Assembly (NCBI RefSeq): GCF_023487995.1
Contig: NZ_JAMFKN010000006.1
Coordinates: 186,001 to 250,000, forward strand
Reading direction: 5' to 3'
DNA length: 64,000 bases
Source: Thermohalobaculum sediminis
GTDB taxonomy: Bacteria; Pseudomonadota; Alphaproteobacteria; Rhodobacterales; Rhodobacteraceae
Shown here: positions 38,015 to 48,559 of the stretch, one piece after another
How the letters are laid out: every line of letters starts with the position of its first letter
Numbering within the stretch: the first letter of the stretch is position 1
Notes under the pieces: model-generated
Database searches by the model: none
Told to the model about the DNA's origin: nothing
What the model saw: the letters and a program-made list of their open reading frames with translations, nothing else
Program-made: the position numbers and the translations under genes

Positions 38015-41000
38015 TCAAGCGCCGTAATAGAAGATCGAAATTGCGCTCACGATCGCGTTGTTCTGGATCGGTGTGAAATCGATATCCAGCACCCCGTCGT
38101 CGACATAGGTGGTCGCAGAAAGCTCCAGCGCTGCATACCGCCCACCGGCGGCGGCGTGGAGGTCGATGTCGTCGAGTTCTGCCGGAACGACGCTCTCCAT
38201 CGCGATATCGAAGACGCGCTGCCCGGCCGTGGTCGCCCAAGGCTCGATGAAGTGAAACTGCGCGACGTAAAAGCCCACGTCGGCGACCGCGATATCGTAG
38301 CCGAAGGTTCCGAATCCATAAGTCTGGTAGAGCCGGTCGTCGGTCGTTCCCGAGATATCGTTCGCGATGTCGCGCACCGAAATCGCGCCGGAAGCCACGC
38401 CGGGGTCTGCGGCATAGCTCAGCCCGGTCTCCATCGAGGTGTAGCTCGCGCCGCCGACGTTGATGGCCGCGACGAGAACGGGCGCGGATGGCGCATCGTC
38501 GATCACGATGGTCACTTCTAGGGTCGCGGTGCCACCGTTGCCGTCGGACGCCGTGACGACGATCGGCAGCGATGTCCCAAGGGCGAGCGCGAGGTCTGCT
38601 CCCTCGGCAACCACGAGACGTTCGGACGCATCGACGGCGAAGCGCGGATCGTCGACCGAAAAGGTGAGTTGGTCGCCGTCGACGTCCGACCCGACCAAGC
38701 TTCCGACCACCGTGCCCGCAACGGCTCCCGGCATTACCGTCGTGCCGATGAGCGCGAGACCCGATGGGTCGTCATTGACGGGCGCCACCGCGACCTCGAC
38801 CACGGCAGTGTTCCGCGCTCCGTCCGGGGTAGAGGCCACATAGGTGAAGCTGTCCGTTCCGTTGAAATCGGGGTCCGGGGTGTAGACCACCGTCCCGCCT
38901 GACAGCGCCGCAACGCCGTTGGCGGGTTGTCCCAATGAGACGATGACGGTGCCGGGATCGTCATTCGCCAGTACGTCGATCGTGGTGGGCGTGTCCTCGT
39001 CCGTGGCGGCGAAATCTCCGTTCGCGAAGGTCATGCGCTCGCCCGCGAAGAACGTGAAGCTGTCGACGACAACGGGTTCCTCGCCGTTCCCGACGACGCC
39101 GAGGACCTCGACACTCAGGGAGCGGTCTCCATCGAAGCTGAGATGGGCGTAGTGGTGGAGCGTGTTGTCACGCACCGCCGTGTAGGCGGGGGCGGGCTCG
39201 GTCTCCCAGTCCGAGAAGCTCCCGTTGATGTTGCTGAGCTTGCCGCCGGGGCTGACCTTCATCCAGACCACGCCGTCGCTCTCGGTGTAGTAGGTCGAGA
39301 GGTCGGTCGAGGTCGGCACATTGGTGCTCGCGCTGAGCGTGCTCGACCCGTTCACCAAGGGGAAGGTCCGCAGATAGGACTGGTCGTGGGTCGTGAGCAC
39401 GAGGTCGATGCCGAGGCTCTCGAAGAGCGGTGCGAGTTGGTCGCGCGCCTCGAGCGCGTCGCCGTGGTTGGTGCCATCCGAATAGGGCGAGGCATGCATC
39501 ACGGGGATCACCCAGTCGGCGCCGCGTGCCTGTGCCGCCAGAATATCGGCCTCGATCCAAGCCAGTTGGGTGGCAGTCAGCCCGTCCTGCTCCCGTGCCA
39601 TCAGGATCATGGTGAAATGCACGTCGCCGACGTCGAAGGAATGGAACCGCCCGCCCTCGATGGCGCCGGTCTCGACCTGGGGGAAGCGGTCGCGCCATTG
39701 GTCGAAGCCCTCCTGCAGGAAGACCTCGTGGTTGCCGTAGACGGTCATGAAGGGCGCCTGACCGAGCGGGTCCTGCCACTGGTCGAACCAGGCGTCGATC
39801 GACGCCTCGAGGTCGCCGAAGCGCTTGTCGGTGCTGTAATAGATGTAGTCGCCGCCGCCCAGGAGCAGCGTCGGGTCCAGCGCCGCGATCTCGTCGCGCA
39901 CCTGCGCAGTCCCGGTCGCGAGGCCGTCCTCGCGGCCGATCAGCCCGGTGTCGGCGAAGAAGACGAGGTCGAAGACGCCCCCGGAATCGGTGGCCGGCGC
40001 CGTCGTGACGTCGTAGACCCGGCTCCACGTCCCATCGTCGAGCCGCACGCGGAATTCGTAGGTCGTGTCGGGCGCGAGCCCGCGCAGCGTCGCCTCGTGA
40101 AGTTCGCCGTTCTTGGTGCCCGAGGGACGGACGCCGCTCTGGTCGGCCATCCAGGCGGTGTCTCCCGATGCTCGATACTGGACCTCGCTGGCAGGGAGGG
40201 TGTCGTCGAGGCGCCAGACCACGGTGAGCGTACGCGCCGCGTCATCGGTCCATGCGAGGTGAAGCTGCTCTGCGGCCAGGGTGGTCGCCGCCGCCGGCGC
40301 CAGCGTCTCGACTCCGACCTGCGCCTCGCCGGAGGTGCTGCCGGCCGACACGGCGTAGCGGAAGCTGTCCGAACCGGCATGGCCGGCGAGCGGCACGTAG
40401 ATCACCTCGCCATCAACGATCTCGACCGTTCCGAAAAGGGGAGCCTCGACAATCGTGATGACCGCCGCGCCGTCGGGCACGAAATCGTTGGCGAGCACGT
40501 CGATGACGACCGGAACGCCGGTCTCGGTGGCGGCAAGGTCGTCGACCGCGGCAGCGGCGACCATCGTCTCGACACGGAAGGCGATCTGCTGCGTCTCGAG
40601 CAGGCTGCCGGTCGCATCACGCCCCGAAAAGATCTCGATGGTCAGCACATGCGCGCCGTCGCCGATCGAGCCGGGGCCGAAATCGCCGTTCCTGTCGCCG
40701 AAGAGGCTGTAGGGAGCACTGTTCTCGACGTTTACCTCGTCCCCGTCGAGGATCAGCCGGACGCTGCCGACGAGGCCGGCAAGGGGCGAGCCATCCGGCA
40801 CCGTGACCGAGAGCCCGAGCACATCAATCACGTCCGGTGGAAATCCGAACACGGCGCCCTCGACCACCTCTGCCTCGGCGAGGTCGGTGGCCGTGTTCAC
40901 GAGGGCGACCACCAGCGCGCCGCTGGCCCCCACCTGCAGGATGAAGCTGCTCGCAACCGGCTCCGCGATCCCATCGCTCGCCGCGATTGCGAGCGTGATC

Positions 41001-42522
41001 TGCGGCTCGGCCGCAGCGTCGAAATCCGCTCCCTCGGCGATCGCGAGCCGTCCCTGGTCGTCGACCGAGAACCGCGGGTCGTCGACGGAGAAGCTGATCG
41101 GGTCGCCGTCAGGATCGGTCGCGGAGACGACGCCTATCACTGTTCCCGCCGCGGCGTCCTCGGCGAGGGTGGTGCCGCTGAAGGCGAGATCGCGAGGCGC
41201 GTCGTTGACGGCCGTGACGGTGACGCTGACGGTTGCCTGATCGAAGCCGAGCGCGCCGATGACCGTGTAGATGAAGCTGTCCGATCCGTTGCGATCGGGG
41301 GCGGGCGTGTAGCGCAGGCGCCCGTCCTCGACCGAGACGCTGCCCATCGCGCCCTGCGTGAAGCCGGTGATCTCGAGGCCGGCCGTGTCGTTGGCCAGCA
41401 CGTCGATCAGGATTGAACCATCCTCGGCCACGACGGCATTGTCGTCGGCCGCGAGGTCAATGGCAGGGACGTCTTCGATCGTGAGGCCGGTCGAGAGCGT
41501 GGCCGTCCCGCCCTTGCCGTCCGAAGCCGTGATGACGACCGGGACCACGGCGTCGGCGTCAACCGACAGGTCCGCCCCCGCCGCGACGATCAGACGGCCA
41601 AGCGCATCGATCTCGAAGCGTGCGTCGTCGATCGAGAAGCCGATCGCATCGCCGTCGACGTCGGTCGCCGAGAGCGTCCCGATCACCGTGCCCGGCAATG
41701 CCAGTTCCGATACCGTGGTACCGTCGATGGCGATGCCCTCGGGCGCATCGTTGACGGCCGTCACCGTCACGCTCACTTCGGCGGTCGAGGTTGTGCCATC
41801 GGGTGCGAGGATCGTGTAGGCGAAGCTGTCGGTCCCGTTGAAGTTCGGATCGGGTGTATAGACGATCTCGCCAGCCTTGATGGCCGTGCTGCCATGCGCG
41901 GGCGTGCCGGCGCTTTGAACCACCGCCCCGAGGGGGTCATTCGCTAGGACGTCGATGCTGACCGACTGATCCTCGGCCGTCGCGGCGCTGTCGTCCGCGG
42001 CGGCGGTGCTGGGTGGCAGGATCTGGTAGATGCGATTGCGCTCACGATCGCCGAATTGACCAGCGAGATGAAATCCATATCGAGGATTCCATCGTCCACC
42101 GTGACGATCGTCGTCAGGGTTATCGCCTCGGCCAACGTGCCCTTCAGCGCGAAGAGGTCGAGGTCGTCGAGTTCGCTCGGCACCGCGCCTTCGAGCGCGA
42201 CATCGAACACTCTCTTGCCGGGAGCGCTGAACCACGGTTCGACGAACCGCAACTCGACGATGTAGTCTCCGGCTTCGGGCATCGCGAGATCGTACGAGAA
42301 GTCGCCGAAGCCGTAGGTCTGGTAGAGCGCGTCGTCCTCGGTGCCCCCGATCGCCAGGCCGCTTCTGTTCCGGGTCTGGATCTTCCCGGACGTGATCCCC
42401 GGATCGGCATCGAAGACGGGGCCGAGTTCCGAGGAGGCATACGCCCCTCCGCCGACGTTGAACGCGGTCAGGAGGGATGCCTCGATCAGCTCGCCACCGA
42501 TCTGGAAGGTGAAGCTCTGCAC
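38015..42522 (-). pseudogene. Giant malectin/Ig-like/purple acid phosphatase-like protein, frameshifted once
   Basis: About 1,500 residues if one base is restored near 42034. Order: malectin domain (~12-163), cadherin/Ig-like repeats marked by VLAND and VNDAP (~165-760), an FN3-like phosphatase N-domain (~765-855), a metallophosphatase core (~857-1050) with ADTG, LLGGGDYIYYSTD, YGNHE, VMHASPYS and THDQSYLR, another repeat pair, and a C-terminal malectin domain (~1352-1502). Motifs match purple acid phosphatases except the final GH-x3-Y, here THDQSYLR. No signal peptide; the GTG start (42522) has GGGAGG upstream. Probably a secreted or surface sugar-binding phosphoesterase. Lies directly against IS remnants. 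Confidence 0.85.
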
Positions 42523-42648
42523 GCCAGCCCCTCCCGCTTCCGAAAATTGGAAGCACTGATCACTCAGGTTCCGCCCGTGGCCGGTCGCCGCGATGCTGCG
42601 GTGGACGCGCAACGATCATGCGTTCTTCGCGGTCGTGCCGCAACAAGG

Positions 42649-42669
42649 AATACAATCAGAGATTGTATT
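42649..42669. promoter_or_regulatory. Perfect inverted repeat, possible operator
   Basis: AATACAATC (42649-42657) and GATTGTATT (42661-42669) are exact reverse complements separated by AGA. The AT-rich palindrome lies about 130 bases upstream of the giant-gene start in its transcription direction, so it could be an operator; no T run follows, so a terminator is less likely. Confidence 0.45.
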
Positions 42670-42728
42670 GAATAGCATATGAAATACCGCATAGGTTGAT
42701 CTTGACCCGAGAGCGTGGCAGAGAAACC

Positions 42729-42802
42729 GGTGCTGGCAGACGAATGCGGACCAGTCGCAGTATGCCCGAGGGTGCTGCCAGACAAGCGCGAACCAGTCTC
42801 CG
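42729..42802. repeat. Imperfect direct repeat pair, 42-base period
   Basis: GGTGCTGGCAGACGAATGCG at 42729 and GGTGCTGCCAGACAAGCGCG at 42771 begin two 32-base units that both continue ACCAGTC; about 26 of 32 positions agree. Only two copies are present, so it is not a CRISPR array. Function unknown. Confidence 0.5.
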
Positions 42803-42988
42803 GAAGGACAGTGCCGCTTCCCCTCATGCCGTGAGAAGGTCGTGACAGTCAGCGAGGGCGGCGGCATGGTTGGGCCTGCCGCCGATTCCATCCTGATCCG
42901 CACCTGTTCTCGGCGGAGAAACCCCGGATACTATGGCGCCGCCGATGTCTTGGTTTCTCCCGAGACCGCGGAAGAAGGGTGTTGGGTG

Positions 42989-43342
42989 ATGAAGAGATTG
43001 CTCGCGATTTCACTCCTGCTTCTGGCGTCGTGCGCGACTGAAGAGGCATACCGGGCGGAGGTGGCAAGCTGGCTCGGCAAGCCGGAGACCGCGCTGGTGT
43101 CCGCCTGGGGCGCGCCTGATCTGGTTTACGACACTGAAAGTGGTCAGAGGGTGCTGACCTATAAATCACGAATGCAATTCACGACGACGACAGCGCCCTA
43201 TGTTGGCGTCACGGATCACGGTGGCGTCGTCTATGCCCCCGGCAGCCCAATCCTTCGGGACCTGCAATGCACGACGAATTTCACCATCGATGGTGGCGTG
43301 GTGGTCGATTGGTCGTTCAGAGGGAATGATTGTCGGATATAG
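42989..43342 (+). CDS. Small outer-membrane-type lipoprotein
   Basis: 117 residues with a lipoprotein signal MKRLLAISLLLLASCATEE (lipobox LLAS-C, acylated Cys at 15). The mature part WLGKPETALVSAWGAPDLVY and GQRVLTYKSRM resembles the BamE/SmpA-like lipoprotein pattern 'W-G-k-x-x-x-L-v-x-x-W-G-x-P'. A late Cys pair (LQCTTNF, GNDCRI) may form a disulfide. AAGGG is about nine bases before the ATG. It lies between the giant gene (divergent) and the truncated IS6 copy 2 and may have been carried with that segment. Confidence 0.8.
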   Translation: MKRLLAISLLLLASCATEEAYRAEVASWLGKPETALVSAWGAPDLVYDTESGQRVLTYKSRMQFTTTTAPYVGVTDHGGVVYAPGSPILRDLQCTTNFTIDGGVVVDWSFRGNDCRI

Positions 43343-43384
43343 GCCTGCGCCCGGGTTGTCGTGCACTGCAGGGTGATCGGAAAC

Positions 43385-43793
43385 ATTGAGACTGGCCAGT
43401 GACGACGGCCTCGAGAACCTCGCCTTCGTGATCGACGGCCCGCCACAGGTAGTGGCGCTCGCCGTTGACCTGCACGAATATCTCAACGAGGTGCCATCGC
43501 CAGGTCGAGAAGGCGCGCAACTTGTCGATGCGCTTGCGACGGATCTCGGCGGCAAACATCGGCCCGAACCGGTGCCACCAGAACCGCACGGTCTTGTGGC
43601 TCGCATCGATCCCGCGCTCGTGGAGGAGGTTCTCGACGTTGCGGAGCGAGAGCGGGAAGCGGATGTAAAGCGTCAGCGCGAGGAAGATGATCTCGGGGCT
43701 CGTCTGGAAGTACCGGAAGGGGCTGCGTCCGCTCATGCCGCGAGGGTTAGGAAGCGGCTGACCCGCCTCAAGCCAAGTTCCTTTGACAGTGCC
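43385..43793 (-). mobile_element. IS6-family insertion sequence remnant (copy 2)
   Basis: The right end GGCACTGTCAAAGGAACTTG (ending at 43793) matches the IS6-type GGCACTGT terminus. The transposase starts at 43736 with SGRSPFRYFQTSPEIIFLAL and LSLRNVENLLHERGIDAS, continues to VNGERHYLWRAVDHEGEVLE, and loses homology after VVTGQS near 43385; about half the enzyme and the other end are missing. The first catalytic Asp (HLDE in active relatives) reads HLVEIF, so it was inactive even before truncation. Same orientation as copy 1. Confidence 0.82.
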
Positions 43794-43910
43794 AGATGAC
43801 GGTCGCGGCGAGTCTGATTTCACGGCCGAGGGAGCGATGCCGAACCGGGTCGCCGTCGCCCTGGGGCTGTGGCCCGCGTCGATCGCATCCACGACCACGT
43901 CCTTCGACAT
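43794..43910 (-). mobile_element. IS630-like transposase N-terminal scrap
   Basis: Leftwards from 43910 the frame reads MSKDVVVDAIDAGHSPRATA then TRFGIAPSAVKSD, closely following the N-terminal helix-turn-helix of IS630-family transposases (SKDLRxRVVxAVxxGxSxRxAAxRFGVSxS). It is interrupted exactly where the IS6 terminus begins, suggesting that the IS6 copy inserted into it. Too short to be sure of the family. Confidence 0.4.
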
Positions 43911-44073
43911 TGCCGGCATCGGGTCGCACAAGCTGAGCGGGCCCTCTGCACCCGTCAACGGCAGCATCTTCACACACGCTTGCAGTCCTCCCCGCAACAT
44001 CGGGGCCGTCGTTGACTCGCCTCGTGACGACTGTCACGCTCGGATTTCCCTCGCGTTCGATGGGGAGGTCGGG

Positions 44074-47000
44074 ATGCTCGGGGCGGAGGACCGCTCGAAA
44101 GAGGGCCTCGAGGTTCTCGACATCGGCGTCGGGATCTTTGATCGCGACCTGAAATTCTCGTATTGCAATCCGGCCTTTCGCAGGCTCCGCCGGTATCCCG
44201 AGTCTCTCTGCCGGGATGGCGTCGGGCTCGACGCCCTGCTCCGCTACAATGCCGAGCGCGGCGATTTCGGGCCGGGGGACATCGAGGCTCAGGTCGCCGA
44301 GCGGATCGCCGAGATCGGCACGGCGGCGGAGCGCGAGCTCGAGCGCGAGATGGCTGACGGCCAGATCCTGCTTATCCGCTATCGCCGGACCTCGTCGGGC
44401 GGCCTGATGGTGACCTTCGAGGATCGGACGGCCGAGCGCCTAGCCGAGCGGGCGCTGCGCGCGAGCGAGGAGCGCCATGCACTGGTGACCCGTGCGACGT
44501 CCGACGGCATCTATGACTGGAACGTCGCCGACGATGTGCTCTACGTCTCGGAAAACCTCACCGGGCTGCTGAACCTCGATCTGGCTCGGCAATCGTCGCG
44601 GCTCTGGGCCGAGCAGATCCACCCCGAGGACTACGACGCCTATTTCGAGGCGCTGGTCGCACATTTCAAAGGCCGGACCGATGCCGTCGAGTGCGATTAT
44701 CGGCTGCGCGCCCGCGGCGGGGGCTATCGCTGGGTGCACGACCGCGGCGTCGGCGTGCGGGGCGCGGACGGGCGTGTCACCCGCCTCGTCGGAGCGATCC
44801 GCGACATCACCGAGATACGCGAGGCGCGCGCCGCGATCGACCGGGTGGAGGGGCGCCTCGCCGGCGCGATGAGTACCATCGCCGACGGCATCCTGCTGGT
44901 CGACGCCGAAAACCGGATCGAGCTATTCAACGACCGTTATGTCGAGATCTTCTCCGCGGCCGCCGGGGGCGCGGACCTCTCGGACCTCGTGGTCAGGGGC
45001 CGGGACTTTTTCGAGATGATCCGGGGCGGCTACGAGATGGGCATGTTCAAGCCGCATCCCGAAGGCGCCGACGGATGGATCGCCGCGCGTCGCGAGGCTT
45101 GGGAGAAGCCGCGCGCGAACTGGGAGCTCGAGCTCTCGAACGGCACTTGGATCCTGCTCAACGAGCGGCGGATGCGCGACGGCGGGCGCATCTCGGTCTA
45201 CAGCGACATCACCGCCCTGAAGCGCCGCGAGGCCGAGGCACAGGCGGCGCGCGAGCGCTTCGAGGAGGCGATCGAGGCGATCTCGTCGGGCTTCGCGCTG
45301 TGGGACGCCGACGACCGCCTCGTGATCAGCAACACGCGGTATCGCGAGTTCTTCATCGATCTCGCCGACATGGTGAGGCCGGGGGCGGCGTTCGATGAGA
45401 TCATCCGCGTCGGCATCGAGCGCGGCTACTTCCCGCTCGCCACGAGCGATGTCGACGCCTACCTGGCGGGGATCGCCGAGAAGCGGTTGCAGGCCAGCGG
45501 CGAGCCGCGCGAGCAGTTCATCGGGGGCAAGTGGCTTCAGATCACCGACCACCGAACCGGCGAGGGCGGCATCGTCTCGATCTATACCGACGTCACCGAG
45601 CTCAAGACACGCCAGATCGAGTTCGAGAAGCAGTCGGCGATCCTTGAGCTGACACTCGAGAACATGGTCCAGGGTATCACGCTGGTTGACCGGGAGCTGC
45701 GGACGATCGCGCTGAACCAGAAGTTCCTCGAGTTGATGGAGTTCCCGCCGGAGCAGTTCCGCCGCGGCTTCACCATGGAGCAGGCGTTCCGCTTCAACGC
45801 CGAGCGCGGCGAATACGGCCCCGGCGACATTGACCAGCAGGTCCGCCAGCGGCTTGCGCTGGCTGCGGAATTCCAGCCTCACAAGTTCGAGCGCATTCGC
45901 CCGGACGGCAAGGTGATCGAGATCGTCGGCAATCCGATCGAGGGCGGCGGCTTCGTCTCTACCTACACCGACATCACCGAGCGAAAACGCGCCTATCAGG
46001 CGCTGACAGCCGCTCTGGCCGAGTTCAACGCAGTCCTCGACAGCATCGATTACGGCGTCCTTTTCATGGGACCCGACCTGCGCGCCCGCATCGTCAACCG
46101 CGCCTTCGGGCGGATCTGGAACATCCCGCAGGATTATATCGACCAGCACCCGACAATCCAGGAGCTGATCGAGTACAACCGTGGCACAGGTGTCTATGCG
46201 GTCGCGCCCGAGAACTGGGACCGCTGGGTCGCCGAGCGGGTGCGGGCGATCAGCGCGGGCGACATCGCGCCCGGCGAGTTCATCCGCGGCGACGGCAAGG
46301 TTCTGAGATACCAGTGCGTCGCGCTGCCCGATGGCGGGCGCATGCTGACCTATTTCGACATCACCGAGCTGAAGCAGCGCGAAGCCGAGATCGCCGGCGC
46401 CCGCGACGCGGCGGAGACGGCGCTGGCCGACTTGCAGAGGGCGCAGGAGCGGCTGATCCAGTCCGAGAAGATGGCCAGCCTCGGCCAGCTCACCGCCGGG
46501 ATCGCGCACGAGATCAAGAACCCGCTCAACTTCGTCAACAACTTTGCCAGGCTGTCGGGCGACATGCTCGGTGAGCTGCAGGAGCTCTTGGAAGCCCCGA
46601 TCGCCGCGCTGCCGGAGGACGACCGCGACGAGGTCGAGGACCTGCTCGGGACCGTCCGCGGCAATCTCGACAAGATCAACGAGCACGGCCGGCGGGCCGA
46701 TGCGATCGTCAGGAACATGCTGCTGCATTCGCGCGAGGGCCCGAGCAAGGCGCAGAGGGTCGCGCTGAACCCGCTGGTGCAGGAGGCTCTGAACCTCGCC
46801 TATCACGGCGCGCGGGCAGAGGATCCAGGCTTCAACATCGATATGAGCACCTCGATCGACCCCGCTGTCGGAGAGGTCGAGTGCCACCCCCAGGACCTGA
46901 TGCGCGTCTTCCTGAACCTCGTCAGCAACGGGATCTACGCCGCCAGCAAGCGGCGCGCGGCCGAGGGCGGCGGCTTTTCGCCGGCGATCTCGCTGGCCAC

Positions 47001-47256
47001 CCGTGCAATTGGCGAGAGGGTGGAGGTCGAGATCCGCGACAATGGCGCCGGCATCCCGCCGGAGCTTCGGGAGAAGATCTTCCTGCCGTTCTTCACCACC
47101 AAGCCGGCGGGCGAGGGCACGGGCCTTGGGCTTTCGCTCAGCTATGATATCGTGGTGAAGCAGCATGGAGGCACACTGACGGTCGAGAGCGCGCCGGGAG
47201 AGCACACGAGCTTCGTCGTCTCGGTGCCGGTGCGCGCAGCGGGAGCGGGGCCATGA
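44074..47256 (+). CDS. Cytoplasmic histidine kinase with six PAS domains
   Basis: 1,060 residues and no membrane segment. Six PAS domains in a row (about 12-125, 135-255, 262-385, 390-510, 515-635, 640-760), five of the PAS_7 type with repeated [26 protein letters not shown] blocks, and one PAS_3 with [13 protein letters not shown]. The kinase core has [20 protein letters not shown] (His812), N box [24 protein letters not shown] and [13 protein letters not shown], all intact. The ATG has GGGGAGG upstream. It overlaps the receiver-cyclase gene by four bases (ATGA), so the two are one signalling unit. The ligand is unknown; flavin, haem or small molecules are possible. Confidence 0.93.
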   Translation: MLGAEDRSKEGLEVLDIGVGIFDRDLKFSYCNPAFRRLRRYPESLCRDGVGLDALLRYNAERGDFGPGDIEAQVAERIAEIGTAAERELEREMADGQILLIRYRRTSSGGLMVTFEDRTAERLAERALRASEERHALVTRATSDGIYDWNVADDVLYVSENLTGLLNLDLARQSSRLWAEQIHPEDYDAYFEALVAHFKGRTDAVECDYRLRARGGGYRWVHDRGVGVRGADGRVTRLVGAIRDITEIREARAAIDRVEGRLAGAMSTIADGILLVDAENRIELFNDRYVEIFSAAAGGADLSDLVVRGRDFFEMIRGGYEMGMFKPHPEGADGWIAARREAWEKPRANWELELSNGTWILLNERRMRDGGRISVYSDITALKRREAEAQAARERFEEAIEAISSGFALWDADDRLVISNTRYREFFIDLADMVRPGAAFDEIIRVGIERGYFPLATSDVDAYLAGIAEKRLQASGEPREQFIGGKWLQITDHRTGEGGIVSIYTDVTELKTRQIEFEKQSAILELTLENMVQGITLVDRELRTIALNQKFLELMEFPPEQFRRGFTMEQAFRFNAERGEYGPGDIDQQVRQRLALAAEFQPHKFERIRPDGKVIEIVGNPIEGGGFVSTYTDITERKRAYQALTAALAEFNAVLDSIDYGVLFMGPDLRARIVNRAFGRIWNIPQDYIDQHPTIQELIEYNRGTGVYAVAPENWDRWVAERVRAISAGDIAPGEFIRGDGKVLRYQCVALPDGGRMLTYFDITELKQREAEIAGARDAAETALADLQRAQERLIQSEKMASLGQLTAGIAHEIKNPLNFVNNFARLSGDMLGELQELLEAPIAALPEDDRDEVEDLLGTVRGNLDKINEHGRRADAIVRNMLLHSREGPSKAQRVALNPLVQEALNLAYHGARAEDPGFNIDMSTSIDPAVGEVECHPQDLMRVFLNLVSNGIYAASKRRAAEGGGFSPAISLATRAIGERVEVEIRDNGAGIPPELREKIFLPFFTTKPAGEGTGLGLSLSYDIVVKQHGGTLTVESAPGEHTSFVVSVPVRAAGAGP

Positions 47257-48524
47257 CCGAGCGCATGATGGCGGCGCCGCTGATCCTCGTCGTCGACGAC
47301 GAGCCGGATGTCGAGGCGCTGATCACCCAGAACTTCCGCCGCAAGATGCGCAAGGGCGAGATCGGGTTTGTCTTCGCTCGCGACGGGCAGCACGCGCTCG
47401 AGGTGCTGAAGCAGAACCCGGCCGTCGAGATCGTGCTCTCGGACATCAACATGCCGAGGATGGACGGGTTGACGCTGCTCGATCGCCTGAACGATATCGA
47501 GCGCGACCTCAAGACCGTCATGGTCTCGGCCTACGGTGACATGGGCAATATCCGCACGGCCATGAACCGCGGCGCCTTCGACTTCGTCACCAAGCCGATC
47601 GAGTTCGACGACCTCGAGCGCACCATCGCCAAGACCCTGCAGCACCTGACGCTGTTCCGTCAGCTCCGCGAGGCGCGCGACGAGGCCGAACGTGTCCGCG
47701 CCACCCTGTCACGCTATTTCTCGCCGACGGTGGTCGAGGCGCTGTCCTGCGACCCGGAGGCCATCGAGCCGAGCGGCGAGCGCCGCGCCGCCACCTTCCT
47801 GTTCACCGATCTCGCGAACTTCACGCCGCTGGTCGAAACCTCGCGATCCGACCTAGTCGTCACCATCCTCAACGAGTATCTCGAAGGCATGACCAACACG
47901 ATCTTCGAGCACGGCGGGACCGTCATGAAGATCGTCGGCGACGCTGTCCAAGCGATCTTCGGCGCGCCGGTCGAGGACCCCGTGCATGCCCGCCACGCGG
48001 TCAAGTGCGCGCTGGCGCTCGACGCGTTCTCGCAGGGCTTCCGCGAGACGATGCGGCAGCAGGGCGTCGAGCTTGGCGCGACCCGCATCGGCGTGAACTC
48101 GGGCGATGCGATCATCGGCAACTTCGGCGGCAGCCGCTATTTCGACTATACGGCCTATGGCGACGCGGTGAACGTCGCGGCGCGGCTCGAGCAGGCGAAC
48201 AAGGTGGTCGGCACCCGCATCTGCGTCGGCGAGAGCACGGTGGCGCAGATCCCGGACTTCTCGGGGCGGCCGATCGGCACGGTGCTTCTCAAGGGCAAGA
48301 CGCAAGCGATCCGCTGCCACGAGCCGCTACCCGTCGAGCGCGCCGGCTCCCCGGCCGTCGATCACTACCGCAAGGCCTTCGCGCTGCTCGAGGGAGGCGA
48401 CCCGGACGCCAAGCGGGCCTTCGCGTCGGTGGTCGGCCAGTTCGACGAGGACGCCCTGTCGAGCTTCCACCTCGGACGCCTTCTCGCCGGAGCGACCGGT
48501 GTCGCAATCGAGGCCGCCGAGTAG
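47253..48524 (+). CDS. Response regulator with class III adenylate cyclase output
   Basis: 423 residues. The receiver (about 8-130) has VVDDEPD, acceptor Asp64 in VLSDINMPRMDG, VSAYGD and FVTKPIEFDD. After a short helix (LREARDEAERVRATLSRYFS) comes a class III cyclase domain (~185-350): FLFTDLANFTPLVE with first metal Asp, KIVGDAVQAIFGAP with second metal Asp and substrate Lys, DYTAYGDAVNVAARLEQA with substrate Thr and the transition-state Asn/Arg. The Lys/Thr pair predicts ATP. A TPR-like tail follows. Coupled to the six-PAS kinase, it would make cAMP on phosphorylation. Confidence 0.93.
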   Translation: MTERMMAAPLILVVDDEPDVEALITQNFRRKMRKGEIGFVFARDGQHALEVLKQNPAVEIVLSDINMPRMDGLTLLDRLNDIERDLKTVMVSAYGDMGNIRTAMNRGAFDFVTKPIEFDDLERTIAKTLQHLTLFRQLREARDEAERVRATLSRYFSPTVVEALSCDPEAIEPSGERRAATFLFTDLANFTPLVETSRSDLVVTILNEYLEGMTNTIFEHGGTVMKIVGDAVQAIFGAPVEDPVHARHAVKCALALDAFSQGFRETMRQQGVELGATRIGVNSGDAIIGNFGGSRYFDYTAYGDAVNVAARLEQANKVVGTRICVGESTVAQIPDFSGRPIGTVLLKGKTQAIRCHEPLPVERAGSPAVDHYRKAFALLEGGDPDAKRAFASVVGQFDEDALSSFHLGRLLAGATGVAIEAAE

Positions 48525-48559
48525 CGCGACCGCGGGTAAGGCGTCGAGGCGCTCAGCCC

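Larger units (their letters stand above)
42523..42988. other. Intergenic region between giant gene and lipoprotein gene
   Basis: 466 bases without a convincing gene, more AT-rich than the surroundings between about 42640 and 42715. It holds a perfect inverted repeat (42649-42669) and an imperfect direct repeat pair (42729-42802), listed separately. A minus-strand open frame across 42616-42903 encodes Cys/His/Trp-rich sequence produced by the repeats; I do not regard it as a gene. The giant-gene promoter probably lies here. Confidence 0.5.

Noticed and set aside
39143-41416. Long plus-strand open frame opposite the giant phosphatase gene
   Set aside because: Antisense of repeat-rich coding DNA; the minus strand has conserved phosphatase and Ig-like motifs.
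42729-42802. Possible CRISPR array
   Set aside because: Only two imperfect copies with a 10-base gap; CRISPR needs near-identical repeats with ~30-base spacers and there are no cas genes.
42616-42903. Minus-strand open frame rich in Cys, His and Trp upstream of the giant gene
   Set aside because: Its apparent repeats derive from the direct repeat pair; no ribosome site or family likeness.
37511-43793. Active composite transposon
   Set aside because: Both IS6 copies are truncated or frameshifted and lack the first catalytic Asp, so current mobility is not supported; only past mobility is proposed.
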